Assembly (NCBI RefSeq): GCF_900100925.1
Contig: NZ_FNKO01000002.1
Coordinates: 682,001 to 746,000, forward strand
Reading direction: 5' to 3'
Source: Actinopolyspora saharensis
GTDB taxonomy: Bacteria; Actinomycetota; Actinomycetes; Mycobacteriales; Pseudonocardiaceae
DNA: 64,000 bases
Below the pieces are notes generated by a model. It saw nothing but the letters and a program-made list of their open reading frames with translations, ran no database searches and was not told where the DNA came from. Shown piece after piece: positions 16,312 through 24,265 of the stretch. The position numbers were made by a program, and so were the translations under genes. Every line of letters starts with the position of its first letter. Position 1 is the stretch's first letter.

Positions 16312-17409
16312 TCACCGACCGGTGTGCAGCCTCCAGATCCGGCGTGCGCTGTCCCGCCAGTCGAACCGCGCCGCCCGCTGCCTGCCCGTTTCGACCAACC
16401 CGGCCGACCGCCGCGGATCGCCGAGCACCTCGCGCAGGGCCGCGGCCAGCGCGCCCGGATCACCGCGCGGCACCGCCACCCCCGCGCCGCCCGCGACCTC
16501 GACCAGCGCGGGCGCGTCCGAGTGCACCACCGGGACCCCGGCGGCCATGGCCTCCACCACGGGAAGGCCGAACCCCTCGGCCAGGCTGGGCGCGACCAGC
16601 GCGCTCGCGCGCCGCAGCAGCGCGGCCAGCTCCGCGTCGTCGACGGAGTCGAACCAGCGCACCCGGCTCCGCTCCAGACCGTGCCGCTCGGCCAGCCCGG
16701 GTGGATCGACCCCGCCCCAGCCGGGTTTGCCCACCACGAGCAGCGAGACTCCCTCGAGTCCCGGTTCGGCGAGGGCGCTGATCACGGTCTCGTGCCCCTT
16801 GCGCGGTTCGACCGTGCCCAGCACGAGCAGGAAGCGCCGCGGTGGGTCCAGCCGCCGCACGAGCTCCGGGCAGTCCGCTCCCGACGCGACCCGCGAGGTC
16901 ACTCCCTCGGGAACGACTTCGAGCCGCGCGGGACCCCGCACCCTGCAGGCCAGGTCCGCGGCGACCGCCTCCGTGGGCACCACCACGTAGTCGGCCTTCC
17001 GCGCGGCCCTGGACACCATCCTGCGGTGCCAGGACACCCCGCGCGGGGTGAGCGTCGCGGGATGAGTCCACGGGACGGTGTCGTGCACGCTCACGACCAG
17101 CCCGGTTCCCCGGCCGACCGGCGGGAACAGCGGGGTCGGCGCGTGCACGGAGTCACCTCCGACCCGAGGTCCGCGGCCGTGCTGCCAGGCCAGGGCCAGC
17201 GCCCGGCGCGGCAGCGGCAGCACCCGCGGCCCGCGCACCCCCTCGACCTCGGCCCGGCTCGCCTCCCCGCCCGCGCCGACAACGGTGCGCACCTCCCAGC
17301 CGCGCGGGGCGGTGGCCGCGAGCGCGCGCAGCAGCTCACGGGTGTAGCGGCCCGTTCCTCCCGGCACGGGGGCGAGCAGCTGCTCGGCGACCACGACCAG
17401 TTCGGGCAC
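16312..17409 (-). CDS. GT4-family glycosyltransferase
   Basis: A 365-aa GT4 enzyme, related in layout to the product at 15091: GGTGRYTRELLRAL near residue 16, SVHDTVPW near 98, LLVLGTVEPRKGHE near 185 and EGFGLPVVEAMAAGVPVV near 277. The start is GTG 17409, supported by GGAGG 6 bp upstream; a longer frame to 17553 would run into the promoter of the divergent gene. With 15091 and wbbL it forms a minus-strand glycosyltransferase group. The 82 bp to the divergent GT2 gene at 17492 must hold both promoters. Confidence 0.9.
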   Translation of the reverse strand: MPELVVVAEQLLAPVPGGTGRYTRELLRALAATAPRGWEVRTVVGAGGEASRAEVEGVRGPRVLPLPRRALALAWQHGRGPRVGGDSVHAPTPLFPPVGRGTGLVVSVHDTVPWTHPATLTPRGVSWHRRMVSRAARKADYVVVPTEAVAADLACRVRGPARLEVVPEGVTSRVASGADCPELVRRLDPPRRFLLVLGTVEPRKGHETVISALAEPGLEGVSLLVVGKPGWGGVDPPGLAERHGLERSRVRWFDSVDDAELAALLRRASALVAPSLAEGFGLPVVEAMAAGVPVVHSDAPALVEVAGGAGVAVPRGDPGALAAALREVLGDPRRSAGLVETGRQRAARFDWRDSARRIWRLHTGR

Positions 17410-17491
17410 CGTCGGCCTCCGGGAAAGCTCGGGGCTGAACCTGCCGGACAAGCCAACCACACCGCGGGCACGGGCGGATAACCTCGTCACG

Positions 17492-18421
17492 GTGGACGAG
17501 GAGCACAAGCGCAGCACCGTGGTCGTGGTCACCTGGCGCGGGCGCGCCCACATCGCGGAGTGCCTGGACGCGCTGACCGCTCAGCGGTCCCACCGGCTGC
17601 TCGTCGTGGACAACGCCTCCGACGACGGCACCGCGCGGGTGCTCGCCGCGCACCCGGCGAACCCCGAGGTGCTGCGGCTGCCCCGCAACCTGGGCTACGC
17701 CGGTGGGCTCGCGCGCGCCCTCGACCTGGTGGAGACCCCGTGCGTCGCGTGGTTGAACGACGACGCGCGCCCCGAACCCGGCTGGCTGGACGCGCTGGAG
17801 TCCGCGCTCGACTCCGACCCGGGGGCAGCGGCCGCGGCCTGTCTGCTGCGCACGGCGGACGGAGCGGTCTCGGCGGGGGTGCGCCTCACCGAAACGGGTC
17901 ACGGCGCGGACACGAGCGATTCAGCAAGCGTGTTCGGGTTCTGCGGCGGGGCGGCCCTGCTGCGCACTGCCGCGCTCCGCGCGGTCGGCGGCGTACCGGC
18001 CGCGTTCTTCTGCTACTACGAGGACACCGACACTTCCTGGCGGCTGCGGCTGGCCGGTCACGGGATCGTCCCCACCGGGGCGAGCTGCGCGCACTCGCTG
18101 GGCGCCTCCTCCGAACCGGGCTCGACGCGCTTCCACCGCTGGAACGAGCGCAACAGGCTGCTGATGCTGCTGCGCTGCGCCCCGGCCGGAACGGTCGTGC
18201 GTGAGCTGCTGCGCTTCGCGGCGATCACGCTGGCGCTGCCGCTGCGCCGACTGCGCGGAGTCCGGCTCCCGCGAGCCGCGAACTTCCGGTTCGCGCTGCG
18301 GATCCGGGTGCTCGGGGAAGTGCTCGCACGCCTCCCGGCGAGCCTGCGGGACCGCCGCGCGACGACCCGGCGGTCCGTCGTGGACCGAAGCACCGTCTGG
18401 CGGCGGTGGTCCGGAAGGTGA
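17492..18421 (+). CDS. GT2-family glycosyltransferase
   Basis: A 309-aa inverting-fold GT2 enzyme: VVVVTWRGR near residue 9, VVDNASDDGT near 38, RNLGYAGGLARAL near 64, WLNDDARPEPGW near 87 and FFCYYEDTDTSWRLRLAG near 169. The C-terminal part (from about 225) is arginine-rich with one hydrophobic helix (LLRFAAITLALPL) that could dock to the membrane. It is related to WbbL/GlfT-type rhamnosyl or galactosyl transferases; which sugar is moved is not clear. It starts at GTG 17492 and ends 10 bp from the convergent gene at 18432. Confidence 0.9.
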   Translation: MDEEHKRSTVVVVTWRGRAHIAECLDALTAQRSHRLLVVDNASDDGTARVLAAHPANPEVLRLPRNLGYAGGLARALDLVETPCVAWLNDDARPEPGWLDALESALDSDPGAAAAACLLRTADGAVSAGVRLTETGHGADTSDSASVFGFCGGAALLRTAALRAVGGVPAAFFCYYEDTDTSWRLRLAGHGIVPTGASCAHSLGASSEPGSTRFHRWNERNRLLMLLRCAPAGTVVRELLRFAAITLALPLRRLRGVRLPRAANFRFALRIRVLGEVLARLPASLRDRRATTRRSVVDRSTVWRRWSGR

Positions 18422-18431
18422 CGTGCCCTGC

Positions 18432-18947
18432 TCACGCGCCGCCGGAAGCCCCGGCCTTCGCGCGTCGCCGCAGGTCTCCCACCCCGAAGACGACGCAGCC
18501 CAGACCCAAGCCGCAGACGACGAGCAGCACCGGAACTCCCAGCCACATGTTCGCCTCGTATCCGGCGCGGAAAACCTGCGAACGGGTGCTGCTCCCGCGG
18601 GCCGAGTCGTCGACCGCCCGCTCGACCACCGCGACCTCGGTGCCGATGTCGTCCGGGGTCAGCTGCGAACCGGACACCTCCCGCAGCTCCGTGGTCCCGT
18701 CCCGCCAGGTCACCCGCGCCTGACAGATGTGCCCGAAACCGAGGACGTTCTCCCGCTCCGGGGCCTGCGAATCCGCGATCGGCCCCGCGAAACGACACCG
18801 CTGAGCCACCGCGGTCCCCCGATCCGTCACCTCCGCACCGGCCGCACTCACACCGAAGAACGGCAGCACCACCAGGATCCCGGACAGGAACAGCACCAGT
18901 CCCAACGGGACCAGCAACACATCACGAACAACACGCAGGAAACCCAT
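18432..18947 (-). CDS. two-span membrane protein (DUF6346-like), copy A
   Basis: A 171-aa protein with two membrane helices, at about residues 10-33 (LLVPLGLVLFLSGILVVLPFFG) and 132-155 (a Val and Leu-rich helix). The loop between them, on the outside if the N-terminus is inside, holds CRF, HICQARVTWRDG and SQLTPDDIGTEVAVVERAVDDS, with two cysteines that could form a disulfide. This fits actinobacterial DUF6346-type proteins as I recall them. Copy B at 19009 is almost identical except for the last span. It ends a minus-strand run that begins with YbaB-like and EspC-like genes, in the place where other loci here carry candidate immunity genes. Confidence 0.75.
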   Translation of the reverse strand: MGFLRVVRDVLLVPLGLVLFLSGILVVLPFFGVSAAGAEVTDRGTAVAQRCRFAGPIADSQAPERENVLGFGHICQARVTWRDGTTELREVSGSQLTPDDIGTEVAVVERAVDDSARGSSTRSQVFRAGYEANMWLGVPVLLVVCGLGLGCVVFGVGDLRRRAKAGASGGA

Positions 18948-19516
18948 CGAACTCCGTAAACCCGAACCGCGGGTAAGCCCGAAATGCGGGCGAACCCGAA
19001 CTACAGCGTCAAGCGCTCGGCGCGCGTTGCCCGCCCCGGAAACGCTGGTGCAAATTGGACGCCCCCACCAGGGCACAGACGCCGCCCAGGAGGCAGACGC
19101 CGATCACGGCGATGCCGGCCAGCACGGGATGCGGCTCGAAGTCGGCCCGGTACAGCTGCGGACGTGTTCCGCTCCCGCGGGCCGAGTCGTCGACCGCCCG
19201 CTCGACCACCGCGACCTCGGTACCGATGTCGTCCGGGGTCAGCTGCGAACCGGACACCTCCCGCGACTCCGTGGTCCCGTCCCGCCAGGTCACCCGCGCC
19301 TGACAGATGTGCCCGAAACCGAGGACGTTGCCCCGTTCCGGGGCCTGCGAGTCCGCGATCGGCCCCGCGAAACGACACCGCTGAGCCACCGCGGTCCCCC
19401 GATCCGTCACCTCCGCACCGGCCGCACTCACACCGAAGAACGGCAGCACCACCAGGATCCCGGACAGGAACAGCACCAGTCCCAACGGGACCAGCAACAC
19501 ATCACGAACAACGCGC
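18590..19516 (-). repeat. near-identical tandem gene duplication
   Basis: About 347 bp at 18590-18936 repeat at 19170-19516 with a 580-bp offset. I count fewer than ten mismatches by eye. The blocks cover the first span and the extracellular loop of the two membrane genes. Outside them, the C-terminal spans and the intergenic DNA differ. Confidence 0.9.
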
Positions 19517-19527
19517 ACGACGCCCAC
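19009..19527 (-). CDS. two-span membrane protein (DUF6346-like), copy B
   Basis: A 172-aa tandem copy of the 18432 product. Residues 1-120 or so differ at only a few positions, but the C-terminal helix and tail are unrelated (PVLAGIAVIGVCLLGGVCALVG, a span at about 133-154, then a short basic tail). A GTG at 19527 is chosen because it aligns with the ATG of copy A; a GTG four codons upstream (19539) is also possible. It lies 88 bp downstream of the WXG protein gene. A high-identity loop with a changed membrane helix suggests recent duplication or conversion with selection on one end. Confidence 0.72.
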   Translation of the reverse strand: MGVVRVVRDVLLVPLGLVLFLSGILVVLPFFGVSAAGAEVTDRGTAVAQRCRFAGPIADSQAPERGNVLGFGHICQARVTWRDGTTESREVSGSQLTPDDIGTEVAVVERAVDDSARGSGTRPQLYRADFEPHPVLAGIAVIGVCLLGGVCALVGASNLHQRFRGGQRAPSA

Positions 19528-19615
19528 TACTTTCCGCACAACGACTTCACGGTGGCTCCCCGCGGAGGTGTTCGGAGAGCCACCGAGTGCTACGACTCCT
19601 CGGGACTGCCAGGAT

Positions 19616-20551
19616 CTAAGCCTGGCTGGTGTGCTCGTCGTTCCCGCGCACGTGCTGGGTGTAGTCCTGGTCCTCGTGGGTCGCACCGATGGCTGCGGTG
19701 TTGCGGATCACTTCCTGCGTGTGACTCAGGTCCGCCAGCGAAGTGTTCCCGCCGAGCCACTTCTGGGCCGACTGCCCGAGCTTCGAACTGGGCTGCAAGG
19801 CCTCGTCGACCTTGGACAGGATCGGTTTGATCTTCCCAACGAGCTCGGCGAGCTTGCGGAACGAGCTGACGATCTTGTCCACCCACTTGGAAATCTTGCT
19901 GGCCCACTTCGCGACGATCCGCACACCGTCGGCGATCAGCAGCGGGGTGGCGGCACCCAGCGAAAGTCCCGCCGCTGCCGAGGACCGGATGAGATAGGTG
20001 ACCAATTCGGACATGGCCGAGGCGATCATGTCCCTGACGGTGGTGCGCACGATCAGCAGAGCCGTTCCGGCCGCGGACACCGCCGACCCCACCGTCTTGG
20101 CCGACTCGGCGGCACCTTCGATCAGCTTGGCCTCGCCCGAGCCGAACATCCGGTAGCAGTCCCCCGCAGGACCGTTCCAGCCCGCGGTGTCGGTGTCGAC
20201 GGCCTGCTTCATGTCGTCGGCGGCCTGCTTCAGCTTGTCCGAGATGTTGGCCCAGGTGTGCGCGTTGGCCTGCACCTGGTCGTGATTGCCGGCCAAGGCG
20301 TCCAGCATCTCCGGAAGCGGCGAGACGTGCTCCATGAACCAGGCGAAAACGGAGGTCAGCAGCGCATCGAACGGATCAGCCGCGACCGCGGCCAGATCCA
20401 GACCGGCAGCTGTGGCCGTGATGCCTGCTTCGCACCAGTCCTCGTTTCCGACAGCGCGCCCCGAGTCGACTGCGAAGTCGACGACCATGAGCCCGTCCTC
20501 CCACTTCTGGGAATCGGGCTCGGCCTCAACCAGCGGATTCTGCTCGGCCAC
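19616..20551 (-). CDS. WXG-type type VII substrate-like protein
   Basis: A 311-aa protein of the actinobacterial NPLV...WE group of WXG substrates. Residues 1-60 carry the family opening (NPLVEAEPDSQKWEDG); a helical hairpin at about 75-140 holds AGWNGPAGDCY (W-N-G) near 125; about 150-215 are alanine-rich hydrophobic helices; 215-265 is a lysine-rich coiled coil; the tail is polar. No enzyme domain is seen, so it is either a structural substrate like EspA/EspB or an effector that acts on membranes. The GTG at 20551 has GGGAGAG upstream. It lies 1 bp after the EspC-like gene and so is coupled to it. Confidence 0.8.
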   Translation of the reverse strand: MAEQNPLVEAEPDSQKWEDGLMVVDFAVDSGRAVGNEDWCEAGITATAAGLDLAAVAADPFDALLTSVFAWFMEHVSPLPEMLDALAGNHDQVQANAHTWANISDKLKQAADDMKQAVDTDTAGWNGPAGDCYRMFGSGEAKLIEGAAESAKTVGSAVSAAGTALLIVRTTVRDMIASAMSELVTYLIRSSAAAGLSLGAATPLLIADGVRIVAKWASKISKWVDKIVSSFRKLAELVGKIKPILSKVDEALQPSSKLGQSAQKWLGGNTSLADLSHTQEVIRNTAAIGATHEDQDYTQHVRGNDEHTSQA

Positions 20552-20552
20552 T

Positions 20553-20885
20553 TCAGATCTCTCCCAACTTGTCCTGGACCGACTGCAAGAGCTCGGAGAT
20601 CTGCTGATCCACCTCGTCGTAGGCCGTGGCAGCACCCTCCAAGCCGGTCGCGGTCGCCTCCACCGCCGCGTTGGCCGTGCCGATGGCCGTCATGGCCTGC
20701 ACCTCGATCGCGCCGATCAGCGGGGTCAGGATGGGGCTGCACAGCACCCCGTAGGCGTCCGAGCCGTTCAGCGACACCTGCCCCGCCGCGTCCTGCGCCG
20801 TTCCGATCTGGTCGGTCACGCCCTGCAGACGTTTGGCGTGCGCACGCACCTCGTCGGTGTTCACGCCGAAACCGTCCTTGCCCAT
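20553..20885 (-). CDS. EspC/ESX-1 secretion-associated-like small protein
   Basis: A 110-aa helical protein of the DUF2580/EspC kind: FGVNTDEVRAHAKRLQGVTDQIGTAQDAA (first helix, residues 5-33, shown as a region), a middle turn with LCSPILTPLIGAIE, and a second helix with AYDEVDQQISELLQSV. Such proteins are co-secreted with a larger EspA-like partner by ESX systems; here that partner would be the 19616 product next to it. The ATG at 20885 is fixed by GGAGG 5 bp upstream. It follows the YbaB-like gene by 2 bp. Confidence 0.82.
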   Translation of the reverse strand: MGKDGFGVNTDEVRAHAKRLQGVTDQIGTAQDAAGQVSLNGSDAYGVLCSPILTPLIGAIEVQAMTAIGTANAAVEATATGLEGAATAYDEVDQQISELLQSVQDKLGEI

Positions 20886-20887
20886 GG

Positions 20888-21361
20888 TCACCTCCTGCGC
20901 GAGTTCATCCAGTCGAACTCGTCGAAGTCCTCTTCCCCGGAATCGTCCGGAGCACCGGAACGATTCGACGTCGAGCCCTGCTCCGCCGGTTCCTCCGGAT
21001 CGGCGGGAAAGCGGTCCCGCACCCCGGACAGCACCGAGCCGAGCGTTTCGGTGTCGCTGCCCAGCACCGGCTCCATGGCCTCGCGCATCCGCTCGGCCAG
21101 CTGCGTCTGCGCGGAACGAACCGTGGACATGATCTCGCTGGACAGCTCGTCAGGACGCCGACGCAGCGCACCGTCGGTGAGCTCCAGGTCCGACATGTTG
21201 CCGTTCTGATCGACGGTCACCCGAACCGATCCGTCCCGGTTGGACGATTCGGCTCGCACGGCCGTGGCGGCCTCCCTGATCCGCTCGGCCTGCTGCATCT
21301 TTTCCTCGATCTGCTTGTGAAAACCGGCGAGCATCCCGTCCGGATCCGAGGGCGTGGTCAT
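20888..21361 (-). CDS. YbaB/EbfC-family protein
   Basis: A 157-aa protein with the YbaB fold over about residues 12-105: an N-terminal coiled helix (MLAGFHKQIEEKMQQAERI), the central strand pair SVRVTVDQNGNMSDLELTDGAL and a second long helix ending AMEPVLG. The tail (from about 115) is acidic and disordered. YbaB proteins bind DNA as dimers; in actinomycetes, paralogs with acidic tails lead WXG gene sets, where they may act as chaperones (inference). AGGAGG lies 6 bp before the ATG at 21361. A related gene opens the TNT locus at 52804-53304. Confidence 0.85.
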   Translation of the reverse strand: MTTPSDPDGMLAGFHKQIEEKMQQAERIREAATAVRAESSNRDGSVRVTVDQNGNMSDLELTDGALRRRPDELSSEIMSTVRSAQTQLAERMREAMEPVLGSDTETLGSVLSGVRDRFPADPEEPAEQGSTSNRSGAPDDSGEEDFDEFDWMNSRRR

Positions 21362-21600
21362 GCCGTCCTCCTCACTGCTCCTTCGTCCTCGTCGAAGCGG
21401 CCGCACCGGAGGGACTCCGTCGACCACTGAAGTGAACACGCGTCGGATCATGAAACCAGATCGAACCGGCCTTCCGGCACGGAACGAACGAACCGGACCT
21501 GCGCCCCTGGTCACGTCCGAAGTCCCCGGAGGAGCCGCAACGATGATCCACAGCAGTGCCCGCATCCGGCACCGGCGATCGACGGGGATAGGGCAAGCTT

Positions 21601-24129
21601 GTGGACGTGGCTGATTCCCGTGACAGTGCAGACCTCCCGACGGTGTCGGTCATCACCGTCAACTACCACGGCACCGACAGCACCGTCGCCTGCCTGAAAG
21701 CCTTACGCGACCGGCTCGACTACCCCGCGGACCGGATCGAACCGATCTGCGTGAACAACTCCCCCGAGGACGAGAGCTCCCGACGCATCGCGGAGCTCGA
21801 AGGGGTCCGGGTGATCGACTCCCCGGAAAACCTCGGTTTCGCGGGTGGCTGCAACCTGGGCGCGCGCGAAGCGGGCGGCAGTGTGCTGGCGTTCCTGAAC
21901 AACGACGCCGTGCCCGACGCGCAGTGGGCGCGCGCCGCGGTCCGCACGCTGCGGGCGGAGCCGACCGTGGGCGCCGTCGCTGGGAAGGTGCTCGACTGGG
22001 AGGGCAGCCGCGTCGACTTCGTCGACGGCGGGCTCACCTGGTTCGGGATGGGTTACAAGCGCCACGCCGGGGAGATCGACGACGGGAGCCACGACGCGCC
22101 CAGGGACGTGCTGTTCGGCACCGGCTCCGCGCTGTTCGTCCGGGCCGAGCTCTTCGAGCGGATGGGCGGCTTCGACGAGCGCTTCTTCATGTTCTACGAG
22201 GACGTGGACCTGGGGTGGCGGCTCAACCTGCGTGGCTGGCGAGTGCGCTACCAGCCCGACTGCCTGTCGTACCACCGGCACCACGAGTCGATGGCCACGG
22301 TGAGCTCCGCCCGGGAGCACTACCTGCTGGAGCGCAACGCGCTGGCCACCCTGTACAAGAACGCCTCGGAGGAGACCCTGGCCCGCGCGCTTCCCGCGGC
22401 GCTGGCCCTGACGGTGCGCAGGTCGACCGCGCGCGGCGAGGTGGACCCCAAGCAGCTGGAGCTGGACCGGAGACCGGCCGATCCGCGCGAGGACGAGGCC
22501 GCGGCCCCGGTCAGCCGCGAGGCCCTGGCCGGGATGCTGGCGATCGACCAGTTCGTGGAGCTGCTGCCGGAGTTCGCGGACTCCCGCCGGGTGGAACAGC
22601 GCGAGCGGGTCCGCTCCGATGTGGACCTGCTCCCGCTGATGCGCCGGGCCATGGAACCCGCCTACCCCCTGCCGCGCTACCTGGCCGCGCACGACGCGCT
22701 CGTGCGGGCCTTCGAGCTGGACGGCGTTTTCGGGTCACCGCGCAAGATCGCGGTGATCACCGGGGACGCGCTCACCGAGCGGATGGCCGGGCCGGCCATC
22801 CGCGCCTGGCACATCGCCGAAACCCTCTCCGCGGAACACGACGTGCGGCTGATCAGCATCAACTCGCGGGTGGACGTCCCGGAGGGGAACTTCCCCGTCC
22901 TGCGGTGCGGCCCCCGCGAGATCACCGCCCAGGTGGACTGGGCCGACATCGTCGTGCTGCAGGGGCACGTGCTGGAAGTGGCCTCCTCGCTCAAGCGGGC
23001 CGAGTCCGAGACGATCGTGGTCTGCGACATCTACGACCCGATGCACCTGGAACTGCTCGAGCAGGGCAGGGACACCGACGACGAGCGCCGCGCGGCGGAC
23101 CTGCGCGGCGCCACCGAGGTGCTCAACGCGCAGCTGCTGCGCGGTGACTTCTTCCTGTGCGCCTCGCAGCGGCAGCGGCACTTCTGGCTGGGGCACCTGG
23201 CCGCGCTGGGGCGGATCTCGCCCGCGGTCTACGACACCGACCCGACCATGCGCTCGCTGGTCTCGGTGGCCCCCTTCGGCCTGCCCGCCGCCCCTCCCCG
23301 GCGCTCGGGCCCCGGCATCCGGGAGACGAGCACGGGCATCGCCGCCACCGACAAGGTCGTGCTCTGGGCCGGCGGGGTGTACAGCTGGTTCGACCCGCTC
23401 ACCCTGCTGCACGCCGTGCACCGGCTGTCGGGGCGACACCCCGACCTGCGACTGTTCTTCCTCGGGATGCGCCACCCCAACCCCGACGTCCCCGAGATGG
23501 GCATGGCCGAGGCGGCCCGCGAGCTCTCCGGGAGGCTGGGGCTCACCGGCGAGCACGTCTTCTTCAACGAGACCTGGGTTCCCTACGAGCAGCGCCAGAA
23601 CTACCTGCTGGACGCCGACTGCGGGATCACCACCCACTTCGAGCACGTCGAGACCACCTTCGCCTTCCGCACCCGGATGCTGGACTACCTGTGGGCCGGG
23701 CTTCCCGTGGTCACCACCGAGGGGGACGCCTTCGCCGACCTGGTGCGCGCGGAGGAACTCGGCGTGGTCGTGCCCGCCGAGGATCCGGAGAAGCTGGCCG
23801 AGGCGCTGGAGAAGGTGCTCTACGACGAGCAGTTCGCCGCGCGCTGCGCGGAACGGATGGCCGTCGTCGCGCAACGGTTCACCTGGGAGTCCGTGCTCGC
23901 CCCGCTGACCGAGTTCTGCCGCGATCCCCGCCCCGCCCCGGACAGGCTGCGCGGTTCCGCGCCGCTGAACAGGACGCCCCGCCCGAGCAGGGCGGCGGCC
24001 CTGCGCCAGGACGTGGAACTGGTGCGCGAGTACCTCGGCAGGGGCGGTCCGCGGGAAGTGGTCCGGCGAGCCGCGGGCAGGATCCGGCGGGTCGCGGGGC
24101 AGCGCCTGCGTGGCGGGGGATCGCGCTGA
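21601..24129 (+). CDS. bifunctional glycosyltransferase, GT2 fused to GT4
   Basis: An 842-aa fusion. Residues 14-250 are a GT2 domain (VSVITVNYHGTD near 16, ENLGFAGGCNLGAR near 76, FLNNDAVPDAQW near 98, FYEDVDLGWRLN near 198). After a linker of about 110 residues, residues 380-800 are a GT4 domain (IAVITGDALTERMAGPAIRAW near 382, VVLWAGGVYSWFDPLTLL near 582, TTHFEHVETTFAFRTR near 676, YLWAGLPVVTTEGD near 698). Two transferases on one chain can add two sugars in sequence to one acceptor, as in capsule and teichoic acid-like assembly. The start is GTG 21601. No signal peptide or span is seen. Acceptor unknown; an envelope glycan is likely from context. Confidence 0.9.
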   Translation: MDVADSRDSADLPTVSVITVNYHGTDSTVACLKALRDRLDYPADRIEPICVNNSPEDESSRRIAELEGVRVIDSPENLGFAGGCNLGAREAGGSVLAFLNNDAVPDAQWARAAVRTLRAEPTVGAVAGKVLDWEGSRVDFVDGGLTWFGMGYKRHAGEIDDGSHDAPRDVLFGTGSALFVRAELFERMGGFDERFFMFYEDVDLGWRLNLRGWRVRYQPDCLSYHRHHESMATVSSAREHYLLERNALATLYKNASEETLARALPAALALTVRRSTARGEVDPKQLELDRRPADPREDEAAAPVSREALAGMLAIDQFVELLPEFADSRRVEQRERVRSDVDLLPLMRRAMEPAYPLPRYLAAHDALVRAFELDGVFGSPRKIAVITGDALTERMAGPAIRAWHIAETLSAEHDVRLISINSRVDVPEGNFPVLRCGPREITAQVDWADIVVLQGHVLEVASSLKRAESETIVVCDIYDPMHLELLEQGRDTDDERRAADLRGATEVLNAQLLRGDFFLCASQRQRHFWLGHLAALGRISPAVYDTDPTMRSLVSVAPFGLPAAPPRRSGPGIRETSTGIAATDKVVLWAGGVYSWFDPLTLLHAVHRLSGRHPDLRLFFLGMRHPNPDVPEMGMAEAARELSGRLGLTGEHVFFNETWVPYEQRQNYLLDADCGITTHFEHVETTFAFRTRMLDYLWAGLPVVTTEGDAFADLVRAEELGVVVPAEDPEKLAEALEKVLYDEQFAARCAERMAVVAQRFTWESVLAPLTEFCRDPRPAPDRLRGSAPLNRTPRPSRAAALRQDVELVREYLGRGGPREVVRRAAGRIRRVAGQRLRGGGSR

Positions 24130-24265
24130 CTGATGTCCTCCCACAGCGTTGCCGGCCCGCGCAGTGCTTTCGATCCCGGAGAGGTCGAAACGTCCCGCTG
24201 CGCGGCCGGATCGACCGCGCCGAATGACCACCGCGGCAACGACCCGAGCAGAAGGCTTCAGTGAG

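Noticed and set aside
14266..17481. 1071-codon plus-strand open frame opposite three glycosyltransferase genes
   Set aside because: The minus-strand products carry full GT2 and GT4 motifs; the plus-strand frame carries none.
24130..24265. Possible sixth copy of the structured element (GCAGTGCTTTCGATCC resembles its left module)
   Set aside because: The stems and loop words are absent; the likeness is short enough to be chance.
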